Positions 56,901 through 64,000 of a DNA stretch of 64,000 nt are shown piece by piece. The notes under the pieces are model-generated. The model was not told the DNA's origin and searched no databases. It saw nothing but the letters and a program-made list of their open reading frames with translations. The position numbers and the translations under genes are program-made. The stretch is from Trebouxia sp. TZW2008 (taxonomy: Eukaryota; Chlorophyta; Trebouxiophyceae; Trebouxiales; Trebouxiaceae). How positions within the stretch are numbered: position 1 is the first letter of the stretch; each line of letters starts with the position of its first letter. The DNA lies in NCBI GenBank assembly GCA_002118135.1, contig BDIU01000301.1, positions 124,001 through 188,000 of the forward strand. The letters run 5' to 3'.

Positions 56901-59900
56901 ACCTGCATCCTTCTGCGCCCCATCCACTGCTTGTCCACAGTGAATGCAGCAAAGTAGTAGCCCACAAGCGCCACAGTAGAGTTCAGCAAAGTCCATTCCA
57001 GGGACGTCTTCAAACTGGCATGAGGCACAATGATGCCAATGAACACCGACTGGAACAGCTTATTGCCATAGAAGGCAAAGTCCCACACAAACCAGGACAA
57101 GGCAGTGCCTAGCTGCCTGTGCCAGTACAGCTTGCTGAGAGTCCACAGCTTGAGCAGGCTGAGGTTGCTGTTCACGCCTGTAGCTTTCAGGGCTCTCCTT
57201 TTGCCTATCCACACTGCTGACTCCTGCAAGACAGCAGGCAACAATCAGTTTGCCACACACTCACACCGTCCAATGTGAACCAGGAGAGTGCAGTGCCAAG
57301 CTGCCTGTAGCAATACAGCTTGCTGAAAGTCCACAGCTTGAGCAGGCTGAGTTTGCTGTTCACGCCTGTAGCTTTCAGAAATCGCCGCTTGCCTATCCGC
57401 ACTGCTGACTCCTGCAAGACAACAGAAAGCAACATGTCCCGGGAGAAGCCCTTTAGTGCAACATGAGTGAGCCACAGGCAAAACGGTGTTGGCTCTGACC
57501 CTACGTACTTGACATTGTAAGCACAAAGAGTTGGTGTGCAAGCACTACTGCATGCTGCTGGAATAGTCACAGCCATTGATTGCAGAGGCAACGTCGGGAA
57601 GCTCTGAAATCATTCAGACTCAAGGCAATGCAATCACACACAAACATGCCATGACAACACTCATGCTGACAGGGTCATGCTCGCAATGTTTGGGTTGATA
57701 CGCAATCTCTAGAGCAACCAGACATTGTGCACATGCCAGGTTGGGCTAGCAGTGGATTGCCAATCAGCATCATGCAAGCATGCATCAGGGGTGCGTTACT
57801 GCATGCTGACACAAGTTTTCCCCGTGGCTTCATATGTTTGGTCATTGGCTTGACATGGTTGTAAGTTGACGAGGGTACTGACCCTGAGGAAGAAGATGCG
57901 CCAGACAAGCATGGTGATGATGGGCGCAATGCCCACAGCGTATGATATTCTCCAGATGTCATTCAAGCGACTAGGCTGGTAGGGTGCAGCGTTCTGCCCA
58001 AAGCAAGCCAGCAGCAGCACCAGGATCATGGTGTTGAACCAGTTACCCCAGCCCTGCGTTGTCGCCCACTGTAATGTTGAGGGCACTTTCCAAGTAGATG
58101 TTCAGAGGCTTGTCACTCCTCACATAATACTCACAAAGCCTTGTGAAATCTGTTCATTGATCTAAGACTGTGCAGAAACTTCCATGGGTTGCATGCATTT
58201 GCTAGGGGCACCAGTGCATGTACATATAGTGCTCTGCTGGGGATGCATCGCATTTCGCAAGGCAGATGATACCAGCATTGCAGCCTCACAAGCTTGTTCA
58301 AGGCTCAAACAATGCTACTGCATTGCTGCTTCATCACGAGAGCTACCTCTCGTCCTTGCCTCAGTTGAAGAACAGCAACGTCATGCATTACAAGCTTTGT
58401 GTTTATGAATTCAATATAGCTGACCTGCATTGCAAAGACCAGCAGCACAGTCTCGCCTCGCTTGAACTGCAGCTCAGCGGCGGCCTCTGCGCGCTCTGCT
58501 GCAGATGCAGAGGCAATGGGGTACTCCCCACCCACCCCATAGCCAAACACAACCTGCACAAACAAAAGAGTGAATCAAGCAAGCAATCAGACATAACTAA
58601 AGCCTGAAAGCCATCAGCTCTGCTGCAGATAAACAGGCAGTAGGAAGCTTAACTGACTGATAATTTGACAGAGATACTGTGCGGTGAGATACCACCCAAT
58701 GTCAGGATCGGGTTGACACATCATGCGCAGCAGATCTCAGTAGCAAGGCCTGTCAGGCTTATCTGACTAATTGTGTACACAAGATTAATGCTGTGCGGTG
58801 AGGTGCCAGCTGATGACAAGATCAGAATGCCGTCAACCAGCATGACCAAGGCTGTGGTGACTGATCTCCACTTACACATAAGGTTTGAAAAAGAAGCTCA
58901 TTGAGGCTCACCTGACTGCTAGTATACATGAGGAAGATGCTGTGGTGAGGTGCCAACTGATGCTAGGATCAGGACAGCACCACGGTCTGGAAGGCAAGGT
59001 TGGACAAGCTCACCTGGCTGATAGTGTACATGAGAAAGAGGCTGTGCGGTGTGTGGCCAGCTGATGACAGGATTAGAGTGCCGCCAACCAGCATGAGCAA
59101 TGCTATGGTGACTGATGTCCACATCCGCGTGAGGCCAGCAAGGAAAGCTTGATCAGGCTTACCTGGCTGATAGTATACATGAGAAAGATGCTGTGCGGCG
59201 AGGTGCCAGCTGATGACAGGATCAGGATGCCGCCAACCAGCATGATAGATGCAGTGGTGACTGATCCCCACTTGCGCCCAATGCGGTCAGCCAGGAAGCC
59301 TAAGCTCAGCTGGCCAGCAATGATGCCTGCTACCTGCATGCATCAGCTGCTTGCTGACAGATCTCAGGCAAGAGATGCTTCTGCAGCACGCAAGTCTTGG
59401 GCTGAGTATGTGCATCAAAGCTCCCATTGTGGTGCCTAAAATCAACAGACTTTTATTTTCTTATCCTTCCTGGCATGCAAGCTGATGTCCTGCTGAATGT
59501 GCTGCAAGATGGCTCTGCTGTTGCGCAGCATGCGGAATTGCATCAGAATACTAACAGCAGGCATTTGCATTGCATCAAGCACATCCTCCTTTTCTTGACT
59601 GAGACAACATGGCCTTCAAGAAGAGCTTGATGGCCTATGATTCCCTGAATTCTGGCGCAGGAGAAGAGCATGGCTTGACATCATGTGCATGTGTTGCATC
59701 ACAGGCTGACCTGAGTGTATGTCAGAGAATTAGTGAGGCTATTCTTGCAGACCCTATGTTGCCGCCAGCATTCAGGATACTCGCTTCTGAAGATGCCTTT
59801 GAGGTTGCCCACTGCAAAAATGAAATAGGCTTCGCTGAACATTCCAAGACCAGGAACCAGCCAGGATAGTATCCAACAAGTTGCTCGGCTGATGAAAGTC

Positions 59901-60447
59901 TGCGGTTTTGGAGCCTCCTGCAGTGGGAGAGCGCCCAAGTCAATGTCTCATCAGCCTGCGATCCTGTGTGTTGATGTCTGCAAGCAATAGCTTCTACACA
60001 GAGATTTGCAATGTTCTGTGGGACTCATTTGACATGTAGCAGCATGCTATGCTTGTCAAAGCGTGATGGGAGCCTTGGCAACACAAGGCAGCATGCTGTG
60101 CATGGGAAACGCATGACTTGAAGTCTTGGCAGCGCCAAGCAGTATGCTTTGCATGTAATCGCATGACATGAGTCTTGGCAACATGAAGCAGCATGCTATG
60201 CGTTTAACACAACACATTACTCTTGGCAACATGAAGCAGCATGCTGTGCATGTCAGCGCATGACAGAAGTCTTGGGAATATTGTACAGCATCTGGCAAAA
60301 GGTGCTGACCATGTTCACATCATCTACATCTTTCATAGGGACCAACTTGGGCGCATAAGCGCTGTCATCATCTACAGCTACACCAGCTTTGCCCACAGGA
60401 GTTGCTGCTGGTTGCTGTATTTTTGCAGTGTGTAGCTTCTGTGCCAT
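53964..60447 (-). CDS. MFS transporter, inorganic phosphate:H+ symporter (PHS)-like, 9 exons
   Basis: Exons 60447-60310, 59917-59753, 59333-59163, 58553-58425, 58053-57883, 57223-56903, 55561-55340, 54784-54607 and 54100-53964 keep phase and give 543 residues. Family marks: an early helix with LGMFSEAYFIFAVG; LGFLADRIGRKWGSV (loop 2-3 signature); GYGVGGEYPIASASAAERAE (helix 4, as in PHT1/PHO84-type transporters); VFAMQ|GWGNWFNTM; a charged central loop (GKRRALKATG); LGTALSWFVWDFAFYGNKLF; and LPGELFPTEARAMSHGLSAA near helix 11. About twelve hydrophobic segments are expected. Phosphate is inferred from the helix-4 and ELFPTEAR motifs; related MFS members carry other anions. Its introns are the most repeat-filled in the window: partial copies of exons 3, 6, 7 and 8. 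The 5' exon is the least certain, because the acceptor of exon 2 was chosen by phase. Confidence 0.85.
54320..54720 (-). repeat. Copy of the MFS exon 8 end
   Basis: Segment 54325-54415 repeats the donor end of exon 8 (54600-54690: DLREGDRRWIKNVEGK) with many substitutions, including the CACCTTTGCC donor context. Confidence 0.7.
55145..55450 (-). repeat. Copy of the MFS exon 7 end
   Basis: Segment 55147-55240 repeats the donor end of exon 7 (55340-55430), including the SHGLSAA region and the CACCTTGCCGA donor, and is decayed. Confidence 0.75.
55850..56120. repeat. Low-complexity CAGCACAGG-type tract in an MFS intron
   Basis: Degenerate 5-10 bp repeats of GGCACAGC/GGGCAGC type extend about 270 bp and keep several frames open, which creates spurious ORFs. 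A similar but shorter tract occurs at 25840-25965 in the BEACH gene. Confidence 0.85.
56190..56990 (-). repeat. About seven tandem copies of the MFS exon 6 donor end
   Basis: Units of about 117-120 bp, each with CACCTG.ATCCT.CTGCGCCCC and CACTGCTTGTCAACAGTAAA, i.e. the complement of the exon end FTVDKQWMGRRRMQ plus its donor. The unit at 56903-56990 is the real one. Several others keep the reading frame and donor. Confidence 0.9.
57085..57420 (-). repeat. Duplicate 5' half of MFS exon 6
   Basis: 57268-57414 repeats 57085-57223 closely: acceptor, ESAVRIGKRRFLKATGVNS, LSLLKLWTFSKLY and TALSWF. The upstream copy stays open over its exon part but lacks the rest of the exon. Confidence 0.85.
58680..59300 (-). 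repeat. Five tandem copies of the MFS exon 3 end
   Basis: Units of about 115-130 bp (complement of SVTTASIMLVGGILILSSAG, FLMYTISQ plus donor) near 58690, 58800, 58925, 59033 and 59163. The last is the real exon end; the others become more decayed with distance. Confidence 0.88.
60030..60290. repeat. 54-bp tandem repeat in MFS intron 1
   Basis: Five copies of an approximately 54 bp unit with AGTCTTGGCAACATGAAGCA and AGCATGCTATGC, divergent from one another. Noncoding. Confidence 0.8.
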
Positions 60448-61080
60448 GTTGTGATGCAGAAATGGCTGAGATCAGTGCCAGGTCCTCTGATTGCTAGAGT
60501 GTGGGCAACCTGTGCAAAGGGACATTGTTGGGCTTCTGCCATTGCTATTGTCGAGGCATCTGTTATACGGCAGGCGCTCAGGGCATACCTACAACGAGAG
60601 CAGCTTTGACCTAACACTCATAGGTGCAGCTGCCATGGCGCTGAATTGACTCAGTCGCGTATCAAACTTCGACAGAAAACTTGCAAAGTTTCGCTCGCTC
60701 TGTTTTGGACGACCCTGTCGGCAGCAGACTGATGCAGCCGAGCAGATCAGTCCTGTGCGAACACTTTCACGAGGAGTTGCGGCTAGGATAGCGGCACAGC
60801 TTTGTCCTTGGTCAAACAGTGACTACGACTGGGTTGACAACGATCAGCTCTCGGGAAGTCGTCGAAGACCGACAAAGCCATGCGCTATCGACGAGGCTCA
60901 CGTTGGAATCGTAACATCAATGCATACTTCAGCTTCCATCAACAATTTGCTGCTCCTCAGCAACCTGTACGCACTGCGCTAGCAAGATGCCGTTCCGGAG
61001 CATCTTTGACCGAGTTGCTCGCAAAAAAGATGCTTTCACGTGGCATCCATGTGGACTCCACATGCGGCTGACCCGTGATA
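60448..61080. promoter_or_regulatory. CpG-rich region upstream of the MFS gene
   Basis: CG-rich sequence from about 60640 to 61080, 5' of the MFS gene start at 60447. It probably contains its promoter and perhaps the start of an unidentified plus-strand gene. Confidence 0.4.
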
Positions 61081-61112
61081 CACATGATCATCCAGGCAAG
61101 GCTACATACTAA
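60987..61112 (+). CDS. Possible 41-residue small protein in a CpG-rich region
   Basis: ATG to TAA, 41 codons, reading MPFRSIFDRVARKKDAFTWH, then CGLHMRLTRDTHDHPGKATY. The composition is not repeat-like, and the ORF sits inside the CpG-rich segment 60640-61080 where a plus-strand gene divergent from the MFS gene would be expected to start. A longer open frame with no ATG overlaps it (ending near 60979). I recognise neither. This may be a 5' exon rather than a complete gene. Confidence 0.2.
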   Translation: MPFRSIFDRVARKKDAFTWHPCGLHMRLTRDTHDHPGKATY

Positions 61113-61488
61113 TTTGCAACATGCCATTCTCGCGCCAAAGCTGGTCCAAAGCTGCACTTAACACCAATCCATGCTGTTGTGCTTGACAGGATTGCTGGTG
61201 TCTAGCTCACATTTACAACATGTACAAAGTATCACAAATCTTAATTGGGCACAAGTTTGAAAGTGGTACAAATCTCACAGTGCTCAACATGAAGACTTCA
61301 TTGCATTGTTGCAGCAAACAATGGGCTGTTTTGCATAGGATCAGCCAGCAAAATTCTGTTAATACAAAGAACTGCAGCATCATTGTCCAAGAATGGCAAC
61401 TCAACTGTTGCTTGCATCTGGTCCAAAAGGCTGATCACACAGGGTCACGCCAGCCATCAATTGCCACGATCTCAAGCAATCGAGCGTT

Positions 61489-62759
61489 TTAGCGCTGAAG
61501 GAAGAAGAGGTCATCCAGGCGGCTGTTGTCTGGAGCATTGCCTCCATGTAATGCCACACCAGAGTCATTGAAAGTGGATGCTAGCCAAGCCCGAGGTGGT
61601 GGAGCAGTCCCCTCAACATGTAATGGGTGCCAACCAAAGTGAGGCTTCTTTGGGTCTAACACAAATGCTTCATCAGCATAGGCACCAGCTCCCTCATGAC
61701 CAAGATCTGAAGGATCAACTTCACCTCCAAACACCACAATCCAGTGGTTGTCCTTGTTGTGAGTCTGTGGAATGAGGCCACATGCAAAGACGCTTCGGGC
61801 TGGCAAAGACATTCCACCTTTGATCTCCTGCCAGGTGTTGTGGGTCAGGTCAAACATGTGCACGTCACCCTGCTCCGTGCCGCTGAAACCGCCGATCACA
61901 AATAGCTTGTCTGCATGGGCAACCAGGCCTGCCCCACCACGAGGCTGCAACAAGGGACAAGCATTGTCTCATGAACTTTCTGGGACGCAGCGCTTTCTGA
62001 CCACAGCTGCTTCCAAATCTGTGTCAGGAGTGGTCGCTGCGCTGCTTGTTGAGCTGTTGTTTGCAGTCATTGAATTGGGTGCACAGCCATGCTGATGACA
62101 AAAGCTGCAATTGCAGTCATCCTTTGCAGCATTGTGCAAGGTCTTTACTTGGCTTTGCATGCACAAAGACTACATACATGCATTTGCTGTTGATGCTGGA
62201 TCTTGACTCCAGTCAACTTGAGTCAGGTTTTGGGATTGTAGCCTTGCACCTTGATGTTTGGAGACGCTGGCAGAGCTTGCCAGGTGTTGGTCTTGACATC
62301 ATAGCAGTGCAAGTCATTCAACCTGCCCTCTGCGCCACACCCTCCAAATATGTATAGCTTGCCAATGCTGCTGCTTGCTGATGCATGGTAGCTCCGAGGC
62401 TGGGGTGCTGTGCCAGTTGCGTGCACTTCTGAGCACTCCATTGACTCAACATCAATTTTGAACAGGTCTCCCAAAGTGGTGTCTGCAAAGTGCACCCCAG
62501 TACGGCCACCGAAGGTGAAGAGAGCTTTGCCGACTGCTGTCATGCTGTGACCAAGTCTGGGACCCATCACACTCCCTGAGAGCTCGCAACGACGCCAGCA
62601 ACGACGTTTTGTATCGTATGCAAACAGGTCACCCGGCAGAGGTGTGCGAGCAACGAGCTCGCCACCAAACAAGTATAGGATATCGTCGATCGCAGCAAGA
62701 GCATGGCTGCTTCTGGCACCGGGAACGGCGCCAGCATCCGGAACTTTCGACCACTGCAT
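61489..62759 (-). CDS. Kelch-repeat protein (plant At3g07720/nitrile-specifier-like), 2 exons
   Basis: Exons 62759-62250 and 61944-61489 join in phase 0 to 321 residues, the size of the plant kelch group that includes At3g07720 and the nitrile-specifier proteins. Kelch blades are visible as repeated 'R..H........L..FGG' units: SSHALAAIDDILYLFGGEL, GHSMTAVGKALFTFGGRTG, SYHASASSSIGKLYIFGGCG, AGLVAHADKLFVIGGFSG, WIVVFGGEVDPSDLGHEGAG and WLASTFNDSGVALHGGN, each followed by a 'D.....W' strand. The start MQWSKVPDAGAVPGARSSHA matches the family start. An alga has no glucosinolates as far as is known, so a specifier function should not be assumed; a generic protein-interaction propeller is safer. Divergent from a CpG-rich region at 62.8-63.0 kb. 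Confidence 0.9.
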
Positions 62760-62957
62760 TGTCGAAACGACAGTTGAGACTTTAAACTTTTTTCGTGAAG
62801 GAAGAGAATTTTACATGCGAATGCTGCTCGTCGCTGATCGCAGAAGGCCAAAAGGACCTGATCTGTAACTTTGAATGATTGAATGATACGGAGTGGTCAG
62901 AATACGCTACGCGTATTTCTGCGAACGTGTAAACAAGACTTGCATACATGCTACAAC
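62760..62957. promoter_or_regulatory. CpG-rich divergent region, kelch / putative plus-strand gene
   Basis: 198 bp between the kelch ATG (62759) and the putative plus-strand ATG (62958). It shares the CG-rich character of the other gene starts, which continues into the first kelch exon (62550-62759). Confidence 0.4.
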
Positions 62958-63215
62958 ATGCCGTCCAGCTTTCTGCGACTACTGCGACAGGAATACCCGG
63001 GAAAACAGTCTAAGGTAAAGTTAGTGTGGATCTCAACGTTGTTGCCGGGCATCAGCAGAACAGTCGAATCGGCCTCCATGCCTGAAACAGGCACTGCTGA
63101 CATTCGCCGCACTAGCCAGGGACCATCACCAACAAAAACGCTTCAGCTCAATCTCTCTCCTACTCACTCTGTTTCAGTGCTAAGCATGTCATGGCGGTCC
63201 AGCGTATCAGCATAA
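62958..63215 (+). CDS. Possible 5' exon of a plus-strand gene running toward the window end
   Basis: From ATG 62958 the frame reads MPSSFLRLLRQEYPGKQSK and meets a GTAAAG donor at 63015; without splicing it stays open to 63215. It starts 198 bp from the kelch gene in a CpG-rich divergent region, the usual 5' context here. A possible second exon (about 63212-63255, reading HKHLIKLNELQKHSL) is in phase but unproven. LRLLRQEY resembles an LYR-type helix, which is too short to name. Confidence 0.3.
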   Translation: MPSSFLRLLRQEYPGKQSKVKLVWISTLLPGISRTVESASMPETGTADIRRTSQGPSPTKTLQLNLSPTHSVSVLSMSWRSSVSA

Positions 63216-64000
63216 GCACCTCATCAAGCTGAACGAGCTTCAGAAGCACAGCCTGTGAAAGGCTGTGCATAGTTGAAGTGACGTGCCAGTATAGGACATC
63301 AGGAGGAAAGCGTGTCTGACAGCTTGACAGTGATATACCTGAGATAGCACGAACGAGCAGCCCAGAGCTCCTGACTGTCGCCCAGGCATATGACAGCTGC
63401 TTTTCATGCAAAGTGCAAGTGGATCCTCCTTTCAAGTTGTCAGATTTCCCAACTGGATACCACATGCATCAATTCTGTAGCTGCTTAATGTGGCAGAAAC
63501 TGTCTGCTGTGCTGGTCTGTGCCGTTTGCCAGCGAACAAGCCTGGCATATGGCATGGCTTGTTCATTGGGCTGAATGGCAAATGGCACCATGAGCATGCT
63601 GGGCTTAGGCAGTCATGGATTTCGAGTGACAGGACACAGATTAGCAATAGCACAAGCAATCAAACCAGTTGCAGCCTTGCTCACATGCAAGAGCAATTTG
63701 CCAAGCTTGCAGCAGCTGCTGATCTCATGTCTGTGTGCATTGTCTGCAGCTAGCCAAAAGTGATATGTGTCTTGCGCTACATGGATGCCCAGACATGGCA
63801 CAGTGCCCCAGCACGTTGCAGCTAAGCACGGCATCTGAAAGAGCAGACTGCAGCATCGCTGTGTGTCTACAGCTTCAAGTGTCAATGCGATACTTGCAGA
63901 CTGCTGGTGTGTAATGAACTGCTGAACAAGGTATGAAGCGGCTGAAAGGCATGGCAATGTCAGCTGGATACTTCTGCCAAACTGCATGATGGTGAACAAT

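Noticed and set aside
61489..62759. Kelch gene as a true nitrile-specifier protein
   Set aside because: Only the general kelch group is supported; the glucosinolate pathway is not expected in an alga and I could not confirm the metal-site residues.
63613..63999. Minus-strand 128-codon open frame at the window end
   Set aside because: No start context, no conserved motif and composition like intronic sequence; probably a chance frame.

Overview
The window is nuclear DNA of a green alga. The evidence is dense GT-AG introns, a nuclear gene for the thylakoid-lumen D1-processing protease CtpA, a TGTAA motif shortly after several stop codons (the usual poly(A) signal in chlorophytes) and mid-range base composition. 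I cannot name the genus. A large, intron-rich trebouxiophyte or chlorophyte genome fits best. There are no rRNA or tRNA genes and no CRISPR array.

Layout: positions 543-34747 (minus) hold one very large, many-exon BEACH-family gene: an N-terminal repeat-like region, a laminin-G/concanavalin-like domain, a DUF4704-like region, PH-BEACH, BEACH and WD40. It is divergent from ctpA (35260-39300, plus). Next come ribosomal protein eL33/RPL35A (40399-41433, minus), divergent from a CDC123 homologue (41749-44230, plus), and a head-to-head pair of YnfA/UPF0060 small membrane protein genes (45513-46152 minus; 46385-46898 plus). After these are an unrecognised two-exon gene (47175-47764, plus), a coiled-coil/SAND-domain gene (48242-52789, minus), a nine-exon phosphate-transporter-like MFS gene (53964-60447, minus) and a two-exon kelch gene (61489-62759, minus). 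A short putative 5' exon at 62958 (plus) may start a gene that leaves the window. For the eight genes from RPL35A to the kelch gene, plus ctpA apart from its first exon, I could write splice models in which every exon length and phase agrees.

Two properties cut across the whole window. First, introns are packed with local tandem copies of the neighbouring exon, nearly always spanning a splice site: several copies of an exon end, with the junction and adjoining intron, in various states of decay. This occurs in the BEACH gene (at least ten places), ctpA, the SAND gene and the MFS gene; in CDC123 only an intron end is copied. Second, CpG is nearly absent from introns, which are rich in TG and CA, but frequent at the 5' ends of genes. 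That is the pattern expected from gene-body cytosine methylation with unmethylated promoter islands.

The genes do not form one pathway: they cover membrane trafficking (BEACH), photosystem II maturation (CtpA), translation (eL33, CDC123), membrane transport (YnfA pair, MFS) and transcription (SAND). Shared CpG-rich divergent promoters link BEACH/ctpA, RPL35A/CDC123 and the YnfA pair.
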